The notes: a model not told the origin generated them from the letters alone. A DNA stretch of 64,000 nucleotides from Osedax fenrisi (GCA_964019155.1 OZ025242.1:22492343-22556342); one strand, 5' to 3'. Shown: positions 48,721-61,018, numbered from the stretch's first letter. A program made the numbers and translations.

Positions 48721-48909
48721 AACGCCTAGTGTCCGACTAAATGTCCGTAAAGCTGCTTTAAGCCTTCGTACAGCATGTGTTATATAATAGATAAGGTCCC
48801 TCTACGTATATTAATATAGAACCTATAGAAAGCAAAATCCCCAAACAAAAATTAGATCCATGCATTAGTTATTGAGCGCTTTTTCTAGAAAATTAGTATG
48901 GGATAGATA

Positions 48910-49496
48910 GGGGAGGGAAGAGGGTAGTGGCCGAGAACGGAGTAATGGCCGTTTTAATTAACGCTTAAATGGTGCTTGATTGGATAAAAAGTTCTATAAA
49001 CAATATTTAGTTAATCAAAATATCTATAATATATAGTAAACATTTTTTTTAAATAATTAATTAATTACTCTAATTTATTATATAATCATTTTTTATCAAA
49101 TTTTGACAAAAAAATATGATTATATATATTTATGCTTATTTATGTGTAAGAGTATGTGTATATATATAATTAAATCATTGAATCAAATAAGGTGCGTATG
49201 CATCATAAATATAATTATTTAATATAAATCGAATACATTACGAGACACCTATCGCATTTCCAGGTACTAGCGGCCACTACTACGGCTTTGCCTTATTTTA
49301 TGCTTTTTTTAATGCCTAATCAAACGTTTTATTAGTAGGTTAAACACTTTATATATAAAAGTGAAATCACAGTATTCTAGAACTATATGATTTCTAGTTT
49401 ATTTAAAAAAATAAGAGCCTAAAATTCAGTATATATCGATATATTAGAAATCTTCTGAGGCATATTAATTATCGGCCACTACTCACACCCCTCCCC
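48910..49496. mobile_element. MITE flanked by TA, GTAGTGGCCGA inverted ends
   Basis: Left end GGGGAGGGAAGAGGGTAGTG then GCCGA; right end TCGGCCACTACTCACACCCC then TCCCC, inverted with few differences. TA dinucleotides sit on both sides (48908-48909, 49497-49498), as expected for Tc1/mariner-type insertion. Extra GGCCACTAC/GTAGTGGCC words lie inside (49270). Non-coding, 587 bp. Confidence 0.7.
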
Positions 49497-50270
49497 TACA
49501 TATGTTAACATGGGGTTAAGAAGAAGTAATTTAAATTGTGTATTAATCAATTTGTATACACAATATTTTAATATAAATACATACATTGTCTTATACTTAT
49601 ATTTATCAATTATTGTACGTCAATAAAAATGTTAAAATATTTCCCGTATTTTGTATGTACAAATTCCTAAAAATATTTGAAAAAATACGAATTATATTGT
49701 TTTTTTTATTTAGAATTTTTTTTAAAAGAATAATAATTATATATTATATATACATATTAAAAGCAATACATATCACCTTATATATTAATTTGATGATTTA
49801 AAAAAAAATGATGATTAACAATTTATAATATAATTTTTTTTGAATTTGTTAATGACTCCAAAAAAAATTGTGGCATATTTTGTGGAATTTTTTTTTGTAT
49901 CTAAATATATTATTGATTTTATAATAATTTTAATTTATGTATTAAATTCTATCATATTTAATAGTTACACTTATAATTATGAATATTGTATATACAATAT
50001 TGAATATTGAATATTCATTAGGATGAATTTGGTTTCTGAGATACCGAGAGTGTCCGTATTCTGGTACTTTCCTCTATTGTCTTATATTAAAATCATTTAA
50101 TATTAATAATAATAAATATAAAATAAACATTAAACTTTGATCATATACTAATTAATAAACTTAGAAATTAGAAATTGGAATAAGAGGTGTATGCTTGAAA
50201 CTTATGAAAAGTTATCTATTTAATAGAAAATAACTAGTTATTTTTAATAATAGTAATTCATCATTATTAA
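49497..50270. other. AT-rich spacer, no gene seen
   Basis: 50028-50080 matches the reverse complement of 28785-28830 (GGTTTCTGAGATACC). Confidence 0.4.
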
Positions 50271-50274
50271 TAAT

Positions 50275-51160
50275 GTATAAAGGTAATTACCTATACAAAA
50301 TGGGAGTTTCTCACGGTTCTGTTCTGGGACCCCTGTTATTTATAATATATATATATATATATAAATTATATTGCTTATATTGATAGGGATTTATCTCTTA
50401 TTATATTTGCAGGTGATACTAGTTTTATATTGAAACTGTAAATAAAAGCTATACAATTTAATTAATTATAAAATTATTAAGATAAATAATTGCTATATTA
50501 ATAATACATTATATCTATTCATTTGATCATTTTAATGATAATCAATTAGATATATGTATTGGAAAAAATGTAATAGATCAAGTAGAATGTGTGAAGTTTT
50601 TGGGTGTGTATGTTGATTCCAAACTAAATTGAAAAAGACATATACATTTATTATGATGTAATTATCGCAAATAATTTCGGTTTTTCATAAATTGAAAAAT
50701 AAGTTAAATTCTTTTTCCTTATTAATTATATTTAAATCTTTATTCATATCTTCGTTATCTTATTGTATTCAAATATGGGGTCAAGCATATGTATATATAT
50801 ATATATATCGAATACAACTTATATTAATGCTTCACAGAACAGAGCCCTGCGAATTATTTATAAAATAAATCGTTTTAAAATATTGATTATATTTATAAAA
50901 AATTAAATATTCTAAAATTCAATGACTTGCAAAAATTGTATATATTAAATTATATGTATAAAGCATTTCATAACAATTTACATAATATTTCACAATTTAA
51001 ATATATCAACAAAATATACAGGATAGGTTTAGAAACAAGTTTTTCCTACAGTTTTAGAAATGATAAATTATTCTATATTAAAATTAGTAAACTCAATACA
51101 AAGATTAAATGTTTATATATTTATATTGTATAATTTGGTATGATTTAGATTTAATCTAAA
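50275..51160 (+). mobile_element. Decayed jockey-like LINE reverse transcriptase
   Basis: The plus strand reads YKMGVSHGSVLGPLLFIIYI near 50295-50350 (motif B with His for Gln). LIIFAGDTSFIL near 50400 is an altered FADD box, Gly for the first Asp. CVKFLGVYVDSKLN, CIQIWGQAY and ASQNRALRIIYKIN follow near 50590-50870. The open frame 50927-51133 carries the C-terminal part. An (AT)n expansion sits inside motif B's downstream sequence. Inactive. Confidence 0.7.
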
Positions 51161-51261
51161 AAATTCAATTACTTATAGTATTTAAAAAAAATAAGTTAAA
51201 CAAATTCTATATTGATTTATCTAATTGAATTCATTCATAATATAGTTTACTTCAGTTTATG

Positions 51262-51428
51262 AAATATATATCGGAGTCAGGAGCCAGATTTAACAAGTGA
51301 CCGTATTCTGATATTGAAGATACTATTTTATTTATACTATTTTATATTACTCAAATTTATAAGCCAGGAGCCAGATTTAACAAGTGACCGTATTCTGATA
51401 TTGAAGATACTATTTTATTTATTATACT
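51262..51428 (+). repeat. Tandem duplication of about 93 bp, two copies
   Basis: CAGGAGCCAGATTTAACAAG then TGACCGTATTCTGATATTGA occurs at about 51272 and 51365, with the following ATACTATTTTATTTAT also repeated. Confidence 0.9.
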
Positions 51429-51529
51429 ATTATTATATTACTCACATTTATTATTTATTTTTATTGTTCATTTCCTTTGTTTCTATTATATATATTTTAA
51501 ATTATTAAGTCTTGTTTACTATAGTACTC

Positions 51530-52229
51530 TTGTATTATGTGTATGTAACGCTATTCATAGAATGAACATATGACAGTTAATTCCACCATATTACAGTTTT
51601 CTAATATAGAAATATATTATATATAAAATACTTTTGAACTAATATACAAAGACATGTAGCCGATAAAGGCCATTCGGGCATGCCATGTGTTCATGTTGTG
51701 AGTATACTATACATAGTATACTATACATCTATAGATGTTTACCGCACGTGAAATTGGATCTATTTGATTCACTATGTAATTTAATTTTATTAAATATTAT
51801 TATAGTTATGTTATTAACATATTAATTTTGTGTTTTTTCTTTTATTATTATATATTTTTGTGTGTAATCCTTTCACGAAAGAATATAGCTATTAAAGGGT
51901 TTCATTTTTACTTAGCATATAACTATATTGTATTGTATACATATTCCATGTGTATTAATTATTTATTTATAGTATATAAGTAACATTAATATTATTCATT
52001 TATATATTATTATTAACATACTTTGTCAATTTAAAAGTATTATAATAAAGTAACTTATTATATAATGTTAATATTTTATATTATTTGTCAATTTAATTAT
52101 AACTTTTTATTATTTATTAATTTCCGAGATTTTTCCTCGGAAATTTTTTTATTTTATCATAAATATATATAGGCTTTGTTTTTTTTCTATCCAATTGTTT
52201 ACTACAACTTCTGATTTATATAAATATAA

Positions 52230-52272
<43 letters not shown>

Positions 52273-52550
52273 GGCATTTCTTGTTTTTCTCTTGTGTTTA
52301 TCAATAATTTAATAAACGATAAATCAAAACACAAGACAACAAATGTTACTATTTGTTTTGTATTGTCCGGGGCTCTTCACAGTTATTTATAACATGTACA
52401 AGTCTATTACTTCTTGAGGAGTCCATTTGTATTCGATATTATTATATGTGTGATTCAATAAATAAACATTATTATTATTATATATATATGTGTACACGTT
52501 CTTATATGTGTCTATGTTTATGTGAATGAATATGTGTGAATATATGTGTG

Positions 52551-52605
<55 letters not shown>

Positions 52606-52650
52606 TGAAGGCTACATCTAAATGTAATGAATACTTCTCCGACGTTAATA
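51530..52650. other. AT-rich spacer with microsatellites, no gene seen
   Basis: (AT)n runs at 52238-52270 and 52556-52600. Lies downstream of the Tctex1-type gene's 3' end. Confidence 0.4.
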
Positions 52651-52658
52651 TACAATAT

Positions 52659-52664
52659 TTTATT
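52659..52664 (-). promoter_or_regulatory. Candidate poly(A) signal of the Tctex1-type gene
   Basis: AATAAA on the minus strand, about 170 nt downstream of the stop codon. A reasonable 3' UTR length, though AATAAA is common by chance in DNA this AT-rich. Confidence 0.4.
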
Positions 52665-52738
52665 ATAAACAAGTTGCCGTAAGTCACGATTAGATGTGAG
52701 CGTTCGTAGGATAGGCTACTTTATAGGATTGTTCATGG

Positions 52739-52855
52739 AGTACTGCATGGGTGATTAATAAAGTACTCGTGGTATACTTCATAGGTATTTATGTGGTACT
52801 TCATGGGTACTTAATAGGGTACTTAATAGGGTACTTCACGGGGTACTTGACGGGT
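52739..52855 (-). repeat. Degenerate GTACTT(CATGGG) tandem repeat in the 3' UTR
   Basis: About seven GGTACTT- or GGTATTT-type words spaced 11-19 bp apart. The array runs from the 3' UTR into the last codons of the Tctex1-type gene, so the C-terminal residues PSSTP are encoded by repeat sequence. Confidence 0.75.
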
Positions 52856-53181
52856 AGACGTACACGGAATGCACCATACAGATAGCGTAGATATGTTTAT
52901 TACGGAAGGTACAGCTGATGGCCGTGTCGACTATATGGTTTCGTAGTAGCATATCACCGTGTACGTTGTCGGCGTATCTCTTCCCTTGACGATGAGATGC
53001 AGCAGCTGTCTCCTGCTGCTCCTCTTCCTCATCCTCCTCCTCCTCATCCTCATCCTCGTCATCTTCCTTATCGTCCGCGACGTCGTATTCTCCGTTATTC
53101 CAGAGACTTTTAGTCGCCATTTTAAGGTTTTGTTGGTTACCGATTTCTTGACCGATCATCATTTGAACGATCAGTTTCCAC
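52836..53181 (-). CDS. Tctex1-domain dynein light chain, terminal exon
   Basis: Begins after an acceptor (CTTCTATTTCAG, AG at 53183-53182) and ends at TGA 52836-52838. Reading from the junction: (R)WKLIVQMMIGQEIG, the 'R-Y/W-K-[LV]-[IV]-x-Q-V-x-IG' strand hallmark of Tctex1 domains, then LKMATKSLWN (family: 'a.rclWd'), then a roughly 55-residue insertion. The insertion has an Asp/Glu run (DDKEDDEDEDEEEEDEEEE), Gln/Ala, and a basic HRQGKR. Then comes CTFRNKHIYAICMVHSVYVY, the final 'tF.N.slfai..v..vY' strand where family members usually end. Tctex-type light chains work in dynein complexes, cytoplasmic or ciliary. The acidic insertion between the last two strands is unusual. GC content far exceeds the flanks. 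Subfamily (DYNLT2B- or DYNLT5-like) not resolved. Confidence 0.85.
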
Positions 53182-53189
53182 CTGAAATA

Positions 53190-53628
53190 GAAGTTATTTT
53201 AATTCTTTAATATTAACACTATATATGTAGTATTATAGTAAATATCATTGTATACGCAGGTAGTTATATATTTGCATATTTACATTATATATATATATAA
53301 ACGTGTATTATATATAGTGTGGTAACTATGTAGGAAGAAAGTAGATGTACTTTAATACGTATTAAACATAATTTAGTATATTTATTAATTTCAATTTTTC
53401 GTAAATTGTAAAGAATGTTTTTCTTGTGAGATCTGTAGACGTTATGTGATATGTATACATTGTTTCTGTGTATTTGTTAATTTCATTTATCATTGATTGT
53501 AAATAGTATTTATATTTGATACATATAAACTATAGTTTATAGTTGGATTAAATAGATTAATATAGTTTATGTTTATATTTATATATGCTTTAATAAACAG
53601 TAGGCGACCTTCGTTGTTGACTGTTGAC
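53190..53628. other. AT-rich intron sequence
   Basis: No feature apart from short (AT)n. Confidence 0.4.
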
Positions 53629-53639
53629 ATGGTGGATTA

Positions 53640-56600
53640 CCAGTAGTGGAACACCAGTATTTGAACACCAGTATTGGAACACCAGTAGTGGAACACCAGT
53701 AGTGGAACACCAGTAGTGGGACACTAGTAGTGGAACACTAGTAGTGGAACACTAGTAGTGGAACACCAGTAGTGGAATACCAGTAGTGGAACACTAGTAA
53801 TGGAACACCAGTAGTGGAACACTAGTAGTGGAACATCCGTAGTGGAACACCAGTAGTGGAACACCAATAGTGGAACATTAGTAGTGGAACATCCGTAGTG
53901 TAACACCAGTAGTGGAACACCAGTAGTGGAACATCCGTAGTGGAACACCAGTAGTGGAACACCAGTAGTGGAATACCAGTAGTGGAACATCCGTAGTGGA
54001 ACATTAGTAGTGGAACATCCGTAGTGGAACACCAGTAGTGGAACACCAGTAGTGGAACATCCGTAGTGGAACACTAGTAGTGGAACACCAGTAGTGGAAT
54101 ACCAGTAGTGGAACATCCGTAGTGGAACATTAGTAGTGGAACATTAGTAGTGGAATACCAGTAGTGGAACATCCGTAGTGGAACACCAGTAGTGGAACAC
54201 TAGTAGTGGAACACTAGTAGTGGAACACTAGTAGTGGAACACCAGTAGTGGAATACCAGTAGTGGAACACTAGTAGTGGAACACCAGTAGTGGAACACTA
54301 GTAGTGGAACACCAATAGTGGACACCAGTAGTGGAACACTAGTAGTGGAACACCAGTAGTGGAACACCAGTAGTGGAATACCAGTAGTGGAACACCAGTA
54401 GTGGAACACCAATAGTGGACACCAGTAGTGGAACACTAGTAGTGGAACACCAGTAGTGGAATACCAGTAGTGGAACACCAGTAGTGGAACACCAGTAGTG
54501 GAACACCAGTAGTGGAACACTAGTAGTGGAACACCAGTAGTGGAACACCAGTAGTGGAACACCAGTAGTGGAACACCAATAGTGGAACATTAGTAGTGGA
54601 ACACCAGTAGTGGAACATTAGTAGTGGAACACTAGTAGTGGAACACTAGTAGTGGAACACTAGTAGTGGAACACTAGTAGTGGAACATCCGTAGTGGAAC
54701 ACCAGTAGTGGAACACCAGTAGTGGAACACTAGTAGTGGAACATCCGTAGTGGAATACCAGTAGTGGAACACTAGTAGTGGAACACCAGTAGTGGAACAT
54801 CCGTAGTGTAACATTAGTAATGGAACACCAGTAGTGGAACATCCGTAGTGGAACACCAGTAGTGGAATACCAGTAGTGGAACACCAGTAGTGGAACACCA
54901 GTAGTGGAATACCAGTAGTGGAACACCAGTAGTGGAACACTAGTAGTGGAACACTAGTAGTGGAACATCCGTAGTGGAATACCAGTAGTGGAACACTAGT
55001 AGTGGAATACCAGTAGTGGAACACTAGTAGTGGAACACTAGTAGTGGAACACTAGTAGTGGAACACCAGTAGTGGAACACCAGTAGTGGAACACCAGTAG
55101 TGGAACACCAGTAGTGGAACACTAGTAGTGGAACACCAGTAGTGGAACACCAGTATTTGAACACCAGTAGTGGAACACCAGTAGTGGAACACCAGTAGTG
55201 GAACACCAGTAGTGGAACACCAGTATTTGAACACCAGTAGTGGAACACCAGTAGTGGAACACCAGTAGTGGAACACCAGTAGTGGAACACTAGTAGTGGA
55301 ACACTAGTAGTGGAACACTAGTAGTGGAACACTAGTAGTGGAACACCAGTAGTGGAATACCAATAGTGGAACATCCGTAGTGGAATACCAGTAGTGGAAC
55401 ACCAGTAGTGGAACACCAGTAGTGGAACATTAGTAATGGAACACCAGTAGTGGAACACTAGTAGTGGAACACCAGTAGTGGAACACTAGTAGTGGAACAC
55501 CAGTAGTGGAACACTAGTAGTGGAACACCAATAGTGGACACCAGTAGTGGAACACTAGTAGTGGAATACCAGTAGTGGAACACCAGTAGTGGAACACCAG
55601 TAGTGGAACACCAGTAGTGGAACACCAGTAGTGGAACACCAGTAGTGGAACACCAGTAGTGGAACACTAGTAGTGGAACACTAGTAGTGGAACACTAGTA
55701 GTGGAATACCAGTAGTGGAACACCAGTAGTGGAACACTAGTAGTGGAACACCAGTAGTGGAATACCAATAGTGGAACATCCGTAGTGGAATACCAGTAGT
55801 GGAACACCAGTAGTGGAACACCAGTAGTGGAACATTAGTAATGGAACACCAGTAGTGGAACACTAGTAGTGGAACACCAGTAGTGGAACACTAGTAGTGG
55901 AACACTAGTAGTGGAACACCAGTAGTGGAACACTAGTAGTGGAACACCAGTAGTGGAACACTAGTAGTGGAATACCAGTAGTGGAACATTAGTAATGGAA
56001 CACTAGTAGTGGAATACCAGTAGTGGAACACTAGTAGTGGAACACCAATAGTGGAACACCAGTAGTGGAACACCAGTAGTGGAATACCAGTAGTGGAATA
56101 CCAGTAGTGGAACATTAGTAGTGGAACACTAGTAGTGGAACACTAGTAGTGGAACACCAGTAGTGGAACATTAGTAATGGAACACCAGTAGTGGAACACT
56201 AGTAGTGGAACACTAGTAGTGGAACACTAGTAGTGGAACACCAGTAGTGGAACATCCGTAGTGGAACATTAGTAGTGGAACATCCGTAGTGGAACACCAG
56301 TAGTGGAATACCAGTAGTGGAACACCAGTAGTGGAATACCAGTAGTGGAATACCAGTAGTGGAACATTAGTAGTGGAACACTAGTAGTGGAACACTAGTA
56401 GTGGAACACCAGTAGTGGAACATTAGTAATGGAACACCAGTAGTGGAACACTAGTAGTGGAACACTAGTAGTGGAACACTAGTAGTGGAACACTAGTAGT
56501 GGAACACCAGTAGTGGAACATCCGTAGTGGAACATTAGTAGTGGAACATCCGTAGTGGAACACCAGTAGTGGAATACCAGTAGTGGAACACCAGTAGTGG

Positions 56601-57582
56601 AACACCAGTAGTGGAACACCAGTAGTGGAACACCAGTAGTGGAACACCAGTAGTGGAACACCAGTAGTGGAACACTAGTAGTGGAACACTAGTAGTGGAA
56701 CACTAGTAGTGGAATACCAGTAGTGGAACACCAGTAGTGGAACACTAGTAGTGGAACACCAGTAGTGGAATACCAATAGTGGAACATCCGTAGTGGAATA
56801 CCAGTAGTGGAACACCAGTAGTGGAACACCAGTAGTGGAACATTAGTAATGGAACACCAGTAGTGGAACACCAGTAGTGGAACACCAGTAGTGGAACACC
56901 AGTAGTGGAACACCAATAGTGGAACACTAGTAGTGGACACCAGTAGTGGAACACTAGTAGTGGAACACCAGTAGTGGAACACTAGTAGTGGAATACCAGT
57001 AGTGGAACACTAGTAGTGGAACATTAGTAGTGGAACATCCGTAGTGGAACATTAGTAATGGAACACTAGTAGTGGAATACCAGTAGTGGAACACTAGTAG
57101 TGGAACACCAATAGTGGAACACCAGTAGTGGAACACCAGTAGTGGAATACCAGTAGTGGAATACCAGTAGTGGAACATTAGTAGTGGAACACTAGTAGTG
57201 GAACACTAGTAGTGGAACACCAGTAGTGGAACATTAGTAATGGAACACCAGTAGTGGAACACTAGTAGTGGAACACTAGTAGTGGAACACTAGTAGTGGA
57301 ACACCAGTAGTGGAACATCCGTAGTGGAACATTAGTAGTGGAACATCCGTAGTGGAACACCAGTAGTGGAATACCAGTAGTGGAACACCAGTAGTGGAAC
57401 ACCAGTAGTGGAACACCAGTAGTGGAACACCAGTAGTGGAATACCAGTAGTGGAACACCAGTAGTGGAACATCCGTAGTGGAACACCAGTAGTGGAACAC
57501 CAGTAGTGGAACACCAGTAGTGGAACACCAGTAGTGGAACACCAGTAGTGGAATACCAGTAGTGGAACACCAGTAGTGTCCG
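53640..57582. repeat. Minisatellite, 14-bp unit, about 280 copies
   Basis: Unit TAGTGGAACACCAG with a limited set of variants (ACACTAG, ACATCCG, ACATTAG, ATACCAG endings; a few AATGGAAC, and 13-bp GTGGACACCAG units). It occupies 3.9 kb without interruption. Because no minus-strand frame meets a stop, long Phe-His-Tyr-Trp-rich frames appear on that strand; they are by-products. Variant order shows higher-order copying: the variant string around 55681-55863 recurs about 1 kb later near 56689-56890. Confidence 0.98.
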
Positions 57583-59108
57583 ACCTTATACATACACGAA
57601 TACCGTCTGCAATAGATCGTTAACGATCAAACGAGAACACATCATGCACATCATTCACATAGTGTTATCATCGACGGACTCGCATCGGTGATAACTGTGC
57701 TTGTTGTGAATAGGAATGTATTCTGAGACTACACGAATGGGAATATGGAGACACAGCGTATACCTTCGTCGACGTGGGTAACGGATAAAAGTGGACGTAT
57801 GCGAGTGATTAAGCTGCGTTTACCTTTAACGACAAGGAGACAGGAAAAACGGTGTTTAACCTTGATGAAAAAGATACAAAAAGAATAGTAGTTGATATTC
57901 GGCGACGATAGAATAGAAAGACGCAACTCGTATGAGCTAATCTATATATATATATATATATATATGATAATATCATTGGCGTTTATCAGCGGTGACAACG
58001 AGCCAGGAAACAAGAACACTGTTTACAATTGTTTACTGAAGAATCACACCGTTTGATAGTTACTTAAGTTATACCACACGTTCAGTTAGTTCGGAGCGAT
58101 TGAGCCAGCGCGAGAGTTTATTATATGATATCGAGATCAGGGAAAGTTATGGATTGTAATAAAGGTGGAATAGTAAGTGAATGAAGTAGTAAGAGTGTCG
58201 ATATAGGGTATGCGAGGCTAGATTACTGAGACGGCGATGTACCAGTAGTGAGGTGGGTCAAGTAAGAGTTGGAGGAGTTCCTCTCTCTACAATAGCGTAT
58301 AACACTAACGGGACTTAAATATGGTGATGACGCATGGTTTGTATGTTATCTCGAGACGGGCAGCGAAGTTAGAGATTGTCATGATAGTAGGGGTGAGATA
58401 GTAGATATTGAGAATATACAAAATATGGTTTACTAGATAAATATGAATTGAGTAGGTCTGAGAAAGAGATTATAACGCGATAATGGCAAGGAAACAAGTG
58501 GAAGCAGATATATTAAGTAAAGTAATATATAGCCTATTATAGTTAGGTATGAAACTGAGAGTAGTAGATGGGAGTTAGGAAGAGGTAATTGTTGAAGGTA
58601 TCACACATAATTTAAAGTCAGACTAATTAAGGAGTATTATTATATTAGGATGTAGATTAATTAAGGAGATTAGGAGAATTATTGTAAAATAGAATACATA
58701 AGCTATTGTTCTAGCAGAATATATGTTATATAAGTTTGATGTTAGAGGGGTATACCCATATATATAATTAAAACAGGGATAATTGTTGATGTGCATTAAG
58801 ATGTTTAGAATTTAGTACTAGAAAATTGGAATTAAAGTATACTGAATTAGAGAATATGTTAAGTAGTAGTAGTATAACCTTCATGTTTAAGTGTGCTATC
58901 TTACCACAGGTAAGGACATGTAACGAGGTGGTGTTGAAGTCAATTATACGTAAACGATAGACAGTCAGCGAGTTAATTGGAGGCATATAACAGGGATACC
59001 AACAGGGAGTAGTTATAGATTAGTAAGAAATAGTCGAGAGGTTATAGTAACAATTAAGGGATAATAGTATAATATATAATAATATATAATATATATATAT
59101 ATATATAG

Positions 59109-59159
<51 letters not shown>

Positions 59160-59700
59160 TATATATATATAGTGTTTATTGTTAGTGGTAGTCATGTGTA
59201 GATTATATCACTACGTTATTTTTGGAGATTAAAATATAAGTACATAAAATATAAGTTACCGTAGCCGTAAGCCGTAGCCGTAGCCTTAAGGTATATAATG
59301 ATCGCGTAGTTAGGATATTTTACATGTATAGTGATAGAATTCCATTCATTAGATAATGTTGAAGTTTTAGTAGCGGAACGTGATCATATGTGTTTAGGTT
59401 GAATGAATATAATGACTATAAATTACTGAGTAAGAGTAGCGGATATAGTATATTATGAGAACTGATAACTGATAGAATGGAGTTGGATGTTAGAGTACAG
59501 ATAAATTATGATATAGACTAGGGATATCTGGTTAGATAGATTAGTTTATATATAGGATAGATGAAGTAAGATTAAGTTAAGTTAATTCTTGAGGAGGAGG
59601 GAGAGAGCGTTTGCTACGAAATGGGAAATTTAACTAGATCTAAGGCAGTTGATCAATGTGCTATAACGATACATAGTATACCAGTGAATTCGGATGATAA
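57583..59700. other. GC-richer intron sequence, probably old retroelement
   Basis: Purine-rich on the plus strand with no open frame. It precedes the gypsy reverse transcriptase remnant in the same orientation, so it may be its decayed gag/protease part, but I see no protease or knuckle motif. A stem at 57653-57700 (CATAGTGTTATCA against TGATAACTGTG) and a run of CCGTAGCC words near 59262-59285 are noted. (AT)n near 59112-59154. Confidence 0.35.
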
Positions 59701-59739
59701 GAGAATGCATATGGCGCCTAATTAGCAGTTTAATGCTCG

Positions 59740-60255
59740 TTTAGGGCGTTGGATAATGGAGTGATTGTAAACGATCTGATAGTAATGATTGCAGTTCGAA
59801 TGTGATCGTTAAAAGAAATCTCGTTATATTAGATTATGCATATATTATAAGAAACTAAATGTTATAACAATAAGGGATACATCAAGACGTGTAGGAATAT
59901 ATACGTATACTAACAGGTAATACATACTATACTTCGTTCAATTTAAAATTTGCGTATAATCATATTATAGTAAGTGAAGTGAATCAACAAAAGAACGCAT
60001 TCATTTCGCCTCTGGGATTATATCTGTAGGCTTATTAGACTTCCATTTAGGTTCATTAATGCATTGGCGCAGTTTCAAAGAATTATGATTAACCTATTTA
60101 TGGATAATATATTTAAAAAGTAGTGTGTTATTTAGACGATATAGTGATATTTTCTAATGATGTTTACCGACATATAGAGACAAATTACAGGGTATTAAGT
60201 AGATTTAGGGTTAAAGTTGAACATTGATAAATATAAGTTATTAAAGATAATATGG
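59740..60255 (+). mobile_element. Decayed Ty3/gypsy reverse transcriptase fragment
   Basis: Frame-shifted plus-strand pieces fall in the order of a Ty3/gypsy reverse transcriptase. Near 59830-59890 there is an 'LDYAYI' and 'TIRDT' pair corresponding to the 'DYR.LN..T..D' block. Near 59970-60015 QQKNAFISPLGLY corresponds to 'KTAF.T..G.Y'. Near 60045-60110 PFRFINALAQFQRIM corresponds to 'PFGL.NAP..FQ..M'. Near 60130-60160 YLDDIVIFSN is the catalytic Asp-Asp box, intact. Several stops and shifts separate these. No LTRs, integrase or RNase H were identified nearby. Inactive relic lying in the host intron, antisense to the gene. Confidence 0.75.
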
Positions 60256-60282
60256 CTAAACTAATTGTATCAGCTGCTAGCA

Positions 60283-60320
<38 letters not shown>

Positions 60321-60419
60321 ATATCATATAATACTAATTATAATCATACTATAATAATAATATCACTATAATTATTATACTATAATAATCTTGTAATATC
60401 ACATCTATCATACCAATTG

Positions 60420-60790
60420 AAGAAAATGCAGGTTCTAAAAAAGTGTATCCCATGGTGCATTCCAATGGTTCATTGTATTCTAAAGGTAGATAGTTATAAA
60501 ACTGATTTTCAGCTTCTCAAATATCTTTATTCGTTTCCCATCCATTATAGAATACAACATAACTTACTTTTAATTCCTCTTAATACAATACACCAACGTA
60601 ATCAGACCAATCAGACTATCTCTAGCACAATTGCAACCTCCCTAAATATTTCAAAAATCTCCTTATCTTCTACTCCCACTAACACATGCCATATGCATTA
60701 AACTAATATCAGAGCGTGGGCAATGTAGATCCCATGTAGGTGTTCCTGTGTAATAGACTTCCACACTATATACGTTAGATATCTACTTGT
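60420..60790 (+). mobile_element. LINE C-terminal tail, related to the 17290-19600 element
   Basis: The segment IPMVHCILKV near 60460 and the later STPTNTCHMH, stop, TNIRAWAM near 60670-60725 line up with LPVRHRILYK and the 'LHSTNTRAWAI' stretch of the intact LINE. Stops throughout. Confidence 0.5.
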
Positions 60791-60987
60791 ATGTTAATAA
60801 AACCTCTCCTATTCACTTTCCTATTCACTCCTAAGTCACGTGCTTAACTTTATAACAACATAATTAGTGTATATTTTTATAATTTGTGTTTTTTTTCTAA
60901 TAATATGATTCGTTTTATATATATATATATCATATTTTTATGTTACTGGAAGTATCTAAATATATTAAATTAATTAAATTATATATA

Positions 60988-61018
<31 letters not shown>

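Noticed and set aside
52900..52990. GKR followed by YADNVHGD, reminiscent of a neuropeptide precursor cleavage site
   Set aside because: The surrounding exon matches a Tctex1 domain on both sides, and the segment lies in its internal insertion; there is no signal peptide.
52959..53210. Plus-strand frame rich in Leu/Ile opposite the terminal exon
   Set aside because: Shadow of the minus-strand acidic stretch; the minus strand has splice signal and Tctex1 motifs.
53640..57582. Many minus-strand reading frames of 60-130 codons rich in Phe-His-Tyr-Trp-Cys
   Set aside because: They are translations of a 14-bp tandem repeat that lacks stops on that strand; overlapping frames are all open and the region lies in an intron.
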